Positions 1 through 9,745 of a stretch of 64,000 nucleotides of DNA are shown one piece after another. The DNA is taken from positions 137,930,263-137,994,262 of the forward strand of contig NC_089221.1 of assembly GCF_963924675.1 (NCBI RefSeq). Reading direction: 5' to 3'. A program made the position numbers and the translations under genes. The notes under the pieces are model-generated. The model worked only from the letters and a program-made list of their open reading frames with translations, was not told the origin of the DNA and did not search any database. The stretch is from Phocoena phocoena (taxonomy: Eukaryota; Chordata; Mammalia; Artiodactyla; Phocoenidae). Within the stretch, counting starts at the first letter, position 1, and every line of letters starts with the position of its first letter.

Positions 1-677
1 TGGCCCAGACACCTCTTCTCCCTCCACAGCATCTCAAAATCGACTCCAGTAGCTTCTTAGCATTCAGTGCAGCCCTCGCTGGTGAAGCTCAGACAGGCCG
101 TTCGGTCCCTGCAAAGCAGGGCACTGACAGCTTTTTCCCTTTTCTCTTCCTCATTACTTAATCTGTCCACTTCCTGATACTAATGGGTTTTTAAATGAGC
201 CTAGGACAATTGATAGCATTTCCCAATTAAAACCAAATATCCCTCATCCACCCTTTACGCGGCCACTGGGTATGAAGGAGTGCCGGGGAGCAGGGGCCCA
301 GCCAGACATATCTTTCTAGCTGTCCTGCTCTGACCCTCTCCGCCTGCAGAGATGCCGAAGCCCCTCTCGTGGGAGTTGGTTATTGCAAAGTTGCTCTGAG
401 ATGCAGGAGTGACTTCTAGGTGCCAGCGGGAGGAGTGCTGGCTGAGATTTCTGAGCAGATACAGTGATGGTGATAGAGTCAGAGACAGGATTTTTCCCAA
501 TCCTCTCTGTTGTCAACTGGTTTCATAACCACTGAATCCAGATGCTGCCCTCTGAACGGGGAGAAATCCTTGTACAGCCATAGTAATTGATAGAAAGTTT
601 GAGAGACAGTGGGCTGAGGGTCTGCAGAAGTAAATCCTCTTATTTTTTATTATTATAAGTGTTTATAAATAAAAGAA
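1..677. other. Unique DNA, no feature seen
   Basis: No repeat family, exon-like pattern or RNA gene is recognised. Two overlapping antisense open frames (255-516) are short and have no recognisable domain. The sequence has mixed composition and no CpG-rich block. Confidence 0.5.
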
Positions 678-905
678 TGGACCTACTGCTTATTGAGTGC
701 CTGCTGTGTGCTAGACCCTGTGATTGGCACCTTACATAAATTATCTCTAATCCTTATAAGACCATTTGAGAAGGATAATCTCTCTTTGTTACAAATGAGG
801 AAAGAGACACTCACAGAAGTTAAATGACTTAACCAAGGCTGCACATCTAGTAAATGTCAGCACTGAATCTAGGTAGTCTGAATCCAAAGCCATGTTCTTT
901 CTGTT
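678..905 (-). mobile_element. MIR SINE
   Basis: The + strand reads as the complement of the MIR consensus: a 'gagtgcctgctgtgtgctag' start, then 'aaatgaggaaagagac', 'ttaaatgacttaaccaaggc' and a closing 'tgaatccaaagccatg' block. MIRs are ancient tRNA-derived SINEs shared by all mammals and are inactive. The distal part of this copy lies inside the local duplication 740-1106. Confidence 0.85.
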
Positions 906-1106
906 ACTCTAGGAGAGACTTAACTGCTACTGGCTGCAGGAAGCGTAAATTTAGTAACCGTATTTGGGGACTGTGCTCAGGGCAACCTTAGAGGGTTGAT
1001 ACACGGTGAAGGTGCATTGGAGAGTTTATTTACTTACTTATCGCGGGAGAAGAAATGCCTGAGAGTGACAGCCCCACTACCTACATAGAATTCTATCTTC
1101 TCAGAC
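740..1106 (+). repeat. Local duplication, copy A
   Basis: This segment covers the end of a MIR and about 190 bases beyond it, and aligns with 2690-2985 in the same orientation. Shared blocks include 'atgttctttctgttactcta' at 893, 'tttggggactgtgct' at 963 and 'gggagaagaaatgcc' at 1045. Copy A has about 40 extra bases near 978-1020. Because similarity continues past the MIR into sequence I cannot assign to a repeat, I read it as a duplication and not as two independent MIR hits. An unrecognised repeat next to both MIRs is the alternative. Confidence 0.7.
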
Positions 1107-1289
1107 CCCAGGCCCCTCCTACAGAAGTTTCAAGGTTACCCTGAGGGGATGCCTCCCAGAGAGTCCTAGACATGCATGGCAGCAGGAAGGAAGGGGTGGG
1201 AGGTTCGCTTTTCCTATTTCTACAATCCAGCTGCCCTCCCCATGCTCCGAGAGTCAACCCCCAACTCCTGTTTCAGTTCCACACCTCTT

Positions 1290-1465
1290 TCCCAAGCCTT
1301 GTTTCAGCTATTCCTCACTGCCACCAGGTGGGATGGGGCCCTCTCTTGTCACTAGTATCCCTGCAACGCAGAGAAGGAAACTCTCTGAGAACGAAGCAGC
1401 TTGCTCAGGATAAACACCTCGGCTAGCTGCGGCACTAGCTCTCAAATCCACATCCTCTGACTTCG
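1290..1465 (-). mobile_element. Probable MIR fragment
   Basis: A diverged match to the MIR complement: 'aaggaaactctctgagaac', 'agcttgctcagg', then 'ctcaaatccacatcctctga'. The spacing of these blocks fits MIR but divergence is high, so the assignment is tentative. Confidence 0.4.
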
Positions 1466-2264
1466 TGTACACTCCTGGCAGTTAAAATGGCAGAAGCCAA
1501 GATCTTGCATGGCTGTGTGTAGAAACGAGTTCTGCCTTTGCAGCAAGACTGTGGACCCCTGGAAGAAGAATGAGTTCAGCGTTGGGTTTGCTGGAAGAGA
1601 GAATAGAGCGCAAGTGAGCACACGTGAGGGTCACAGATGGAATCCTCTAGCCAGCCAACTGGCCAACTACCACCAGAGACAACTCAACTAGGCCACATTC
1701 TATCTCATTTCAACATGTCCCACCTTTGGCATTCTCTAAACCCGACTGAGGTTGTTGAGCTCCACAAAAGCTAAGTTCCTGGAGATCAGTGCAGAGAGCA
1801 ATAGGGGAATTAAACGTCCTTCTTTCTCCAAGGCTACAGGTGATCTCCAATCTTTCATGTGCAGGTAGCAGTAATGGAGATTGCAGAAGGAATGTAGCTT
1901 GTACTTAAAGACGGAGAGTAAGAAGATGTTCTGAATTGTTCTGCTGTGGTTGCGCTTATGCGCCTGACGGTGGAATCTACACAAGATCTCATTCTAGAAT
2001 CCCTCGTCATGTTCTAAGCTAAACGTGTAATCTTCTCATAGTGTTCCAGACCTACTTCAAACTCTGGGCAAACCCACATACCAGTCTCACACAAAAGCTT
2101 AACAAGTGCCCTTCTAAAAACTTAACATGACTTAACCAACTTGGCTACTTTGTAACCAACCAAAATGGTGCCAAACCTGTGGCTCCATCACTAACCATCA
2201 TTTAGCAAATGGCTATGCCATTCACTCAGTTGTCCAACAACTTGGCTTCATTTTTCAGTTCTCT
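1466..2264. other. Unique DNA, no feature seen
   Basis: Nothing recognised. Open frames at 1509-1691 (+) and 1736-1984 (-) are short and lack any domain signal. Confidence 0.45.
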
Positions 2265-2473
2265 CTTTCATGTTCAATAACTTCTGCTGGTTCTAATGTA
2301 TAGAATTTCTAGAATCCATCCACGCCTCTCCACTGCCGCTCGTCTTATCTAACCATCACCCACGCTCTTGTCTTTAGAGTGTCTCCCTCGTTCCCTCCAC
2401 CACTACTGTTTGGCTCTAGAACCATCCTGTACTCTGAGGCTTGCATAACTTTATGTTACAAACCTGCTTAAAA
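2265..2473 (+). mobile_element. L2 LINE fragment (internal part)
   Basis: Matches the L2 3' region in sense: 'cttctgctggttctaatg', 'tagaatccatccacgcctct' and 'ccactgccgctcgtct' parallel the usual run of short pyrimidine-rich blocks. The 3' end proper is missing. L2 is an ancient extinct LINE. Confidence 0.45.
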
Positions 2474-2482
2474 CACTATCAT

Positions 2483-2683
2483 AGGGACTTCCCTGGTAGC
2501 ACAGTGGTTAAGACTCTGCGCTCCCAATGCAGGGGGCCCCGGTTTGATCCCTGGTCTGGGAACTAGATCCCACATGCATGCTGTAACTAAGAGTTCATAT
2601 GCCACAACTAAGGAGCCTGCCTGCCGCAACTAAGACCTGATGCAACCAAATAAATAAATAACCAAAAACTACAACGAAAAATC
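2483..2683 (+). mobile_element. CHR-type SINE, sense, with target-site duplication
   Basis: The element starts 'gggacttccctggtagcaca', carries a tRNA-like A box ('tagcacagtgg') and B box ('ggtttgatccc'), and ends in an A-rich tail (2648-2680). A 9-base duplication, 'cactatcat', flanks it at 2474-2482 and 2684-2692. CHR SINEs derive from a tRNA-Glu gene, were transcribed by RNA polymerase III and were mobilised by L1. It landed at the left edge of duplication copy B, so it is younger than that copy. It is more diverged than the three antisense CHR copies in this window. Confidence 0.9.
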
Positions 2684-2689
2684 CACTAT

Positions 2690-2985
2690 CATTAATCCTC
2701 ATCATCTTCCAGATAAATACAGATGAGGAAATAGACACTCTCAGAAGTTTAATGACTGAACCAAGACTGCATACCTAGTAAGTGTCAGTGTTGAATCGAG
2801 GTATTCTGAATCCAATCCATGTTCTTTCTGTTACTCTAGGAGTAATTTATTGCACTGGCTGGAGGGAGCACGAGTTAAATTAACCATATTTGGGGACTGT
2901 GCTTATTTATTCATTATCTTATGTGAGTGGGAGAAGAAATGCCGGGAGTGGTAGCTCCATTACACACAGGGAATTCTACCCCCTT
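2690..2985 (+). repeat. Local duplication, copy B
   Basis: Aligns with 740-1106 in the same orientation, starting within MIR-derived sequence ('cagatgaggaaatagacact') and continuing past it ('ggagtaattta', 'tttggggactgtgct', 'gggagaagaaatgccg', 'gaattctac'). The copies differ by many substitutions and several indels, so the event is old. Confidence 0.7.
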
Positions 2986-3069
2986 CCCTGCTCCTGCCCC
3001 CTAAAAAAACACCAGTGTCAGTGCCACCTACTCCCATTGCCCCCGTACTTATGCCCTGGAATAATCTGC

Positions 3070-3205
3070 CCCTTATATTTTAATTGCTTGTTTAGTTGTC
3101 TTTCTCTTTCAGACAGAGAGTTCTGGGAGGTTGCAGACTGTTCATTATTAAGCACCACACCAGGCATGTGGTGGGCACTCAATAAATATTTATTACTTTC
3201 TTTTC
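3070..3205 (+). mobile_element. L2 LINE 3' end
   Basis: Ends with the L2 hallmark: 'caccaggcatgtggtgggca' followed by 'ctcaataaatatttatta'. Upstream pyrimidine-rich sequence fits the L2 3' UTR. Confidence 0.65.
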
Positions 3206-4265
3206 CTTCCCTCTCAGTTTCATTGGTACTGAACACATCAGTAAACAGCTAGCTCCTCTCAAACACGTGCCCGGCGTCCTCCAGGCTTTGCATTCCCCCT
3301 TTATCTCCCTCTCAGGTTCTCCTGTCCTTTCTTCTCAGAAGAAGTTGTTTCAGGCTCATGCCATGAAATGTCACTTCAAAATTTTTAACAAAAAAACAGA
3401 GAGAAGCTTGGTGTTATTTTCTTTTTTCCCTCAAGTCTTCCATAGTGACAGGATGAACTGAGCAGTAGTGGAGCTGTGTTGCCATGGTAACTGATAACGG
3501 TCTAGTCCTTTCACTTTCTTTGTAGGCGAAAAATATATCTCTTTTTCTGTAACTAGCAAAAGATGAGGATTTTTCTTATCGTCTACTAGATACCTAATAG
3601 CCCAAAGGACTCATTCTCAATTACCCAGTGCTTGCATTCATTCTGGAAACTCTTTCTGATCAAAACTCTTGCTGATCAAAATGATCCATCAGAACCGACA
3701 CTGTCACTGGTACCATCCTCTTGGTTGTCACTCTGGAGCCCTACAGAGGCTCGGCAGGAGGAATTCTGAATTGTTTGGTACAAGGGGTCTGGAGAAAGAA
3801 GTGTTTGTGTACATGTGTGCACACATGCCTGTGTGTCTGTTTGTGGTAGGAAAGGTGTGTTTCAAATTTTTGTCGTGTTTGAACTAGGTCATTCCATCTA
3901 ATAATTCAGGGACCCTCTGTACACGAAGCCTTTGGTGTAAAGATCAGAAGAAGATTCTTGGAGGCCCAGGATCAGTGTGCATCCTCTAATTGGCTACATG
4001 TGTAGGAGTGAAAGACGGCTGCTCAGAGACAGCTTAAACTCTAAGTAGGGCAGCCACATAGCCAATCTTAAATTAAAAAAGAAGATCTTCACATAAAAAG
4101 TCATTCGTGCATGTAAGAGAAAGAAAAAGATAAACTAGAGCCAATTCCAACTCCAGGGGGACAGGTCTCCGTCATTTTTTCTTCCAGAAAAAAGAAAAAA
4201 TATGATTCCTTCCTTTAGATTTCCCCGGGTCGTTTCTCATTTGGGCTGCCAATGCTATGGTGTGG
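3206..4265. other. Unique DNA, no feature seen
   Basis: No repeat assigned. The frames at 3267-3461 and 3669-3887 are short, without recognisable domains or splice context. Confidence 0.45.
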
Positions 4266-4269
4266 GCAT

Positions 4270-4395
4270 GGTGGATTACCCTGATGTCCAGAGAGGGTAA
4301 ATGACCAGCCAAAGGTCACAGAGCAAGTTTATGACAGGCTTCATGAAAATTCAAGTTTTCAAACTTGAAATCCAAGACTGTCCTACCCACCATGA
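4270..4395 (-). mobile_element. MIR fragment
   Basis: The MIR complement pattern is visible in 'gagagggtaaatgaccagcc', 'aaaggtcacagagcaag' and a diverged tail. The 5' portion is not recognised. Confidence 0.5.
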
Positions 4396-4639
4396 AAGGA
4401 CTCCCTCTCAAGAGACAGCTGGGTCTTCTGATATTAGCCACCTCCTTTGCATCCTACCTCCAATGGCCATAATATAAATATTCATGGAAAAAGCCTCTGA
4501 GGTTAGACATTTAAGTGCAAGAAAGTCGGTAAGTCTTCTAGAAGATTCTCTGTATGGACTCCATACTCATACTGTGAGTCGAGTTTGCTCCTGCTGCTCT
4601 AATCCCATTTACTTTCCACAGCAAGCCAGTTTGGTCAGT

Positions 4640-4735
4640 ACTAATGTGATCCTTGTTTTAAAAATGAAGAAAGAAACTCAGAAAGGTTAAGCTCCTTGCC
4701 CAAGTTCAAGGAGTTAATAACTTGTAGAATCAAAT
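4640..4735 (-). mobile_element. MIR fragment
   Basis: Contains 'gaaagaaactcagaaaggtt' and 'aagctccttgcccaagttca', the central MIR complement. It is directly followed by a purine-rich tract and another MIR. Confidence 0.55.
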
Positions 4736-4793
4736 ATGAAGAAAAGAGAAAGGGGAAGAAGGAAGGGAAGGAAAGGAAGAAAGGAAAACTCTT
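4736..4793. repeat. Purine-rich (GGAA/GAAA) low-complexity tract
   Basis: A run of 'gaaaagagaaaggggaagaa' type sequence with no fixed period, lying between two MIR copies. Confidence 0.85.
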
Positions 4794-4804
4794 CCAGGTA
4801 AATA

Positions 4805-5040
4805 TGTACCTGTGAAGTTCTGGGCCCTGTGCTATGCACTTTCACATACAGCATCTGATTTAATCTCAGAGCATCCCTGTGAGGTGGGTATTTATCCTAT
4901 GCAGGAGGAAACTGAGGTTCAAAGAGGTTAGTCTGCATTCTGGATATCATGCAGCGGGTAACTAGCAAGGCTGGAAGATCAGCCTCGTTTGAACTGGTCA
5001 GGCAAAGCCTGTGCTCTTAACTTTTGCAAGATGCTGCCTC
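4805..5040 (-). mobile_element. MIR SINE, nearly full length
   Basis: All MIR complement blocks are in order: 'gggccctgtgctatgcactt', 'catccctgtgaggtgggtat', 'aggaaactgaggttcaaaga', 'gtaactagcaaggctgg' and 'gcctgtgctcttaac'. It is one of the better preserved MIRs here. Confidence 0.88.
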
Positions 5041-5184
5041 CAACATCTGGCATTACTGACATAAATTCTGAAAAGCTACAGGGGAACAAACACTGTGAAA
5101 CAACTTTAGGACTGAAAGAAAGCTAGGAGATGCTCTTAGCTCCCTATATATGGACACAGGGGGTAAGAACACAGGAATTCTCAG

Positions 5185-5345
5185 AGTTCAACAAGTGTTT
5201 TAATACGTTCAGTGTAATGGACTGAGAGTTGTGTTGGTGAAAGGGCACGGCTACCCACCACTAATCAGCTGTGTGATATTGGGCAAATTGTCCACCCTCT
5301 GGGCTTCTATTTCTATAAGTGAAATCTGGTGGTTGGGCTAGATCA
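5185..5345 (+). mobile_element. MIR-like SINE (MIR/MIR3)
   Basis: Sense-strand core blocks 'agctgtgtgatattgggcaa', 'ccctctgggcttctatttct' and 'tggttgggctagatcag' match a MIR-class SINE. The last block fits MIR3 better than MIR, so the subfamily is uncertain. Confidence 0.5.
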
Positions 5346-6985
5346 GTACTGATCAGCAGAGAGACTTCCAATCACATGCCAATGCTGATTAATTAATATG
5401 TAGTGGTTGCCTGGACTGCTGTGTTGTGAAGGATTCTGAGGCTGCACCTATGCCATGATCATCAGGGATCTTTACCTTGGGCATTAGAGGTGGGAGTGGG
5501 GGCATACATGTCACAGTTTTGCCATTGCAACACTGATGAGTAATATACATTTGTAGTTTTATCATCTTTGTTTATTCACTCAGTCTCTTGTAAAGCAACT
5601 TCTATTTTTGAGCTGTAGTTGCCTCAGCAAGAAATTCTCCTACTCTGTGTGTATCTCTATGGTCAAGCTTCAAGACCCCTCCCCCCAATAAAAAGGTCCA
5701 TTAGTGAGGAATTTGCTGAAAAAACCCATCTTCATCCTTTCCAGCTCCATGATGATTTCATGGACTTCAATCATTCCAAAGTTTTGCTTGTATCTTTCCA
5801 GAAGAAAGAACCTTGAAAACTACAGTCTATCTCCTTCTTCTTAATCATTACAATGATGAGAAGAATGATGGCAGGATAGGAGGAAGCGCTTTTTGATTTG
5901 TTGAAAAATGTAAGCTTTATCACTTTGGAAAGGAGGCAGCTTAAAGGCAACATGACTGAAATGGATAGAAGTGCAACCAGGAAAATCAGAGGAGTGGTGG
6001 GCTTTTCATGAAATACACAAATACAGTGATGAAGAAGTTTTTTGGAAAACTTAATGGAGAAGTGTACTTTAGGACAGAAGATTCCAAAGTGTGATCTGAA
6101 AAACATACGGGATTTCTTGGAAGTACTGCAGGGGCAGGTGTAGGGGACAGGAGTGTGTGTGGGGTTTGGTTGGGTGGCCACTGGTTTCTTTTCTCAACCT
6201 ACACTCCTCAGCTCCTCTCATGTTCTGCTTTATGAATTATGTTTCCATGCAAGACTTAGTTGTGAGTAAACATTGTAAGTGTGAAAACCATGCATTTAGA
6301 TAAATAAAAGAAAGTACCATTTCACATAACGGCCAAATAAATAACTGAATCCATTATATGAAGGAGTGCGTTAAAGGCTTAAGACTAAATCATTGATTCA
6401 AAAAGTTTGGACCATTTTCTGAAGGATAAGGCCAGAAAGTGCTGCTGGAGGAGGCTGTGCCCTGGTCTAACATTACAGTGAGGAAACATCTTGCCCTTTT
6501 CTGGGAAACATATGTTAGCTGGAACTCAGTATAAGTCTAAATTCCCAGTCTTGAAATTGCTCTTGTGGAGATGGCACCCTGATTTTTCTGAATACCCTTT
6601 CTAGAAGAACCCTTGTTGTTGACACAGAAAATAGCACACTTGCTCCTGAGCTGGTAGGAAGACTGAAGAAGTAGCAAGTACTCAGAATTAATTAACTCTG
6701 ATTTACAAAGCAGCATCACTGACACACGATAATTAAAATCTCACCTTAGCCATTATTTTATTTGCTTTGCTACGCAACACATGTGCACACACAGAAAAAA
6801 GTGTCATTCTTACTGTGATCCAAAGAATGTCTGGGTTTTCTTGGGAGCACGTCAGGGATGGCTGTAGGATAGAGAAGTTGTTTTGAAAACCGAAAGAGAC
6901 AGAGGATTTTAAATGAATGAAGTCTACCATTTATCCAACACCTATTATACGGCACAGATCATCACAAATAACTGAATAATGCTGA
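5346..6985. other. Unique DNA; one 136-codon antisense open frame
   Basis: No repeat family is recognised. An antisense frame at 5771-6181 encodes 136 residues with a hydrophobic stretch in the middle (about residues 65-90) and a lysine-rich patch near the end, but no known domain. It lies in AT-rich DNA where such frames arise by chance. Other short frames (5619-5816, 6537-6725, 6733-6955) show nothing recognisable. Confidence 0.45.
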
Positions 6986-6989
6986 TGGC

Positions 6990-7232
6990 AGCTAATATTT
7001 ATTGAGTCCTCGTCTTGTGTTGGTACCGGTGCAAACGTTTTATATATACGTATTAACGAATTTAACCCACATACCAGCCTTAGGAGGTAGGTGCTCTTAC
7101 GATCTTTATTTTTACAGATGAAGAAACTGAGGCACAGAGTACTACAAAGGAAGTGGCAAGGTCAGGATTGAAATGTAGACTGCCTGGCTTCAGATCCCAT
7201 GATCTGAATGACTATACTATGGTTTCTTAATT
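6990..7232 (-). mobile_element. MIR SINE
   Basis: Full MIR complement order: 'gctaatatttattgagtcct', 'ggaggtaggtgctcttacga', 'cagatgaagaaactgaggca', 'tgcctggcttcagatcccat' and the closing 'actatactatgg'. Confidence 0.87.
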
Positions 7233-7254
7233 TATAAAGTTCCTTAAAGAAAAT

Positions 7255-7425
7255 ATCTTACTAAACCCTTACAAAACAATCAGCTCACTTTACAGAAGAG
7301 AAGCCTGAAGTTCAAAAAAGATAAGAAACTTGCCATAAGTCATACAACTAGGAAATTATACAAAGGGGCTTTGAGTTCAGATGTGAATCCAAGTTTATGG
7401 TAATTTCTATGGTAGCCTCTCACAT
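7255..7425 (-). mobile_element. Diverged MIR fragment
   Basis: Weaker blocks 'cactttacagaagagaagcc', 'aagaaacttgccataagtca' and 'acaactaggaaatta' follow the MIR complement. It lies directly after another MIR of the same orientation. Confidence 0.5.
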
Positions 7426-8144
7426 ATAGTATATGTTACAGCCATTTTCTGTTAAAGATATACAGACATAGAGAAAACTGATGGTATGATGACAAAAACC
7501 TGTCAAACAGCATTATCATCTTCCCGAACACCATCCACATAAATTTCTAACTCTCGACTGCTTGTTAAACTTAGACCTGAGAAGAAGGTTGCTGGGAAAT
7601 AGATGTTATGATGAATCACGGTTTTTATGTGGCTCAGGGTTTTATTGTTTCTTGGTTAGGAAAGAGGCGATGAAAAGTCAAAATAGATACGCTTTCAAGG
7701 ACATGTAATCAGGGCTACAAATAAAGATGTGAAATGAAACTCCAGGATGTGTTGTAAGTTCCCGTGGAAGTGAAAGATGTGTTCAGACACTATGTTTTAG
7801 CAGATTGGGTCCTATGTGACCTCCAGGCTATACCTTGACTCTAAACTTATTGGTGTAACTCAATCCGTACTTAATGATGAAGACTACCCAAGATGAGGCC
7901 ACTATTGTCACTGATGTGCAAATTCTAAGCAAGTATTGATTTTCAGTTTTTTGTGGATGGGCTGACCACTGAATGACTGTACCAGCAGAGCCTTCCTAGA
8001 GATGACAGAGGCCAGGAGGCCACACTCAGCTGTCACTAAAGGAAGCAGGCAGTCCTGTGGCCACTGCAGTTAGCACTACAGTTAGAAGCAGATGCTCCCC
8101 GTTGGGTGGCAGCCCCTCACATGGGAAAAGGGAGCTAAAGGACA
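7426..8144. other. Unique DNA, no feature seen
   Basis: No repeat, exon or RNA gene is recognised up to the start of the old L1. Confidence 0.45.
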
Positions 8145-8832
8145 TAGAACTGAAACATCTTATTCACTTAATTTTTCTAAAGTTTTACTGGGATTTAATG
8201 TATAATAAACTATGTGTATGTAAATTACACAATTTAATGAGCTTGACATACTATACATTCATGAAAGCATCACTGCAGCCAAGATGACGAATATATCCAT
8301 CATCCCCAAAGCTTCCTTTTGCCCCTTTATAAGTCCCCACCCCTTAGCCACCCCGGTCCTCTAGGAAACCACTGATTTGCTTTCTGTCTTATAGATGATT
8401 TAGTTTTTAGAATTTTATATAAGTGGAACCACACAGTATAGATGTTCTTTTGTTTTCTGATGGTGGGGGATGTGTGTCTGGCTCCTTTTACTCAGCGTAA
8501 TTATTCTGATAATCATCTATCTAGCGTGTATCAGTAGTTTGTTCCTTTTTGCTGCATGGATATACCACAATTTGTTTATTTACTTGGTGATGGACGTTTG
8601 GGTGGTTTCCAGTTAGGGGCCATTATAAATAAAGTTGCTCTGAATTTCTCTACATGTGTGGATACATGTTTCTCTTTTCTCTTGGGTAAATACTGTACTT
8701 ATGAGGGAGTAGCTCGGTCAAATCATGAGTGTATGTTTATTTATTTATTTTTTTTTTTGAGAAACTGTTGGAGTTTTTACTAGGAGATTTTTCCATTTTG
8801 CATTCCCAACAGCAGTGTATGAGTGTTCTAGT
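8145..8832 (-). mobile_element. Old L1, 3' portion (left half, split by L1-A)
   Basis: The + strand reads as the complement of an L1M-type 3' end: 'cacaatttaatgagcttgac', 'atatatccatcatccccaaa', 'ggatataccacaatttgttt', 'taaataaagttgctctgaat'. A T-rich expansion lies at 8738-8758. The element stops at 8832 and resumes at 11849; the interruption is L1-A. About 25-30 bases of the expected L1 are missing between the two halves, judged against the same region of L1-B (around 17910-17970). Confidence 0.85.
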
Positions 8833-9745
8833 AGTTCCTTTAGCATTTGTTGTAAAGCTCGTTTGGTGGTGCTGAATTCTCTTAGCTTTTGCTTGTCTAT
8901 AAAGGTTTTAATATCTCCATTGAATCTGAATGAGATCCTTGCTGGGTAGAGTCATCTTGGTTGCTGGGTTTTCCCTTTCATCACTTTAAATATATCCTGC
9001 CACTCCCTTCTGGTTTGCAGAGTTTTTGCTGAAATATCAGCTGTTAATCTCATGGGGATGGCCTTGTATATTCTTTGTTGCTTTTCCCGTGGTGCTTTTA
9101 ATATTTTTTTCTATTTAATTTTTGATAGTTTGATTAATATGTGTTTTGGCATGTTTCTTCTTGGATTTATCCTGTATGAGACTCTCTGTGCTTCCTGGAC
9201 TTGATTGACTATTCCCCTTCCCATATTAGGGTAGTTTTCAGCTATAATCTCTTCAAATATTTTCTCAGTCCCTTTCTTTTTCTCTTCTTCTTCTGGGACC
9301 CGTGTCATTCGAATGTGGCTGCATTGTTGTCCCAGAGGTCTCTGAGACTGTCCTCAATTCTTTTCATTGTTTTTTCTTTATTCTGCTCTGTTGTAGTTAT
9401 TTCCACTCTTTTATCTTCCAGGTCACTGATCTGTTCTTCTGCCTCAGTTATTCTGCTGTTGATTCTTTCTAGAGAATTCTTAATTTCATTTATTGTGTTG
9501 TTCGTCATTGTTTGTTTGCTCTTTAGTTCTTCTAGATTTTTGTTAAATGTTTCTTTTATTTTCTCCATTCTATTTCCATCTTTAGTATCATTTTGGATCA
9601 TCTTTAGTATCATTACTCTGAATTCTTTTTCAGGTAGACTGCCTATTTCCTCTTCATTTGTTTGGTCTGGTGGGTTTTTACCTTGCTCCTTCATCTGCTG
9701 TGTATTTCTCTTATTTGCCCATCTTATTGTGTTTGGGGTCTCCAT
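8833..9745 (-). pseudogene. L1-A ORF1 (RNA-binding protein), broken
   Basis: ORF1 encodes the trimeric nucleic-acid chaperone of the L1 particle. Two pieces are seen: 9745-9305 holds the N-terminal part and coiled coil (leucine-spaced stretch with 'EEQISDLEDKRVEI'), and 9308-9111 holds the RNA-recognition-like part ('EEEEKKKGTEKIFEEI'). A one-base shift near 9320-9335 separates the frames and a stop follows 'IKLSKIK' at about 9111. The C-terminal domain continues as readable but interrupted sequence to 8833. The start at 9745 gives 'METPNTIRWANKRN'. Not functional. Confidence 0.85.

Noticed and set aside
5771..6181. 136-codon antisense frame as a small membrane protein gene
   Set aside because: The hydrophobic stretch fits AT-rich non-coding DNA; there is no homology, start-context support or neighbouring exon.
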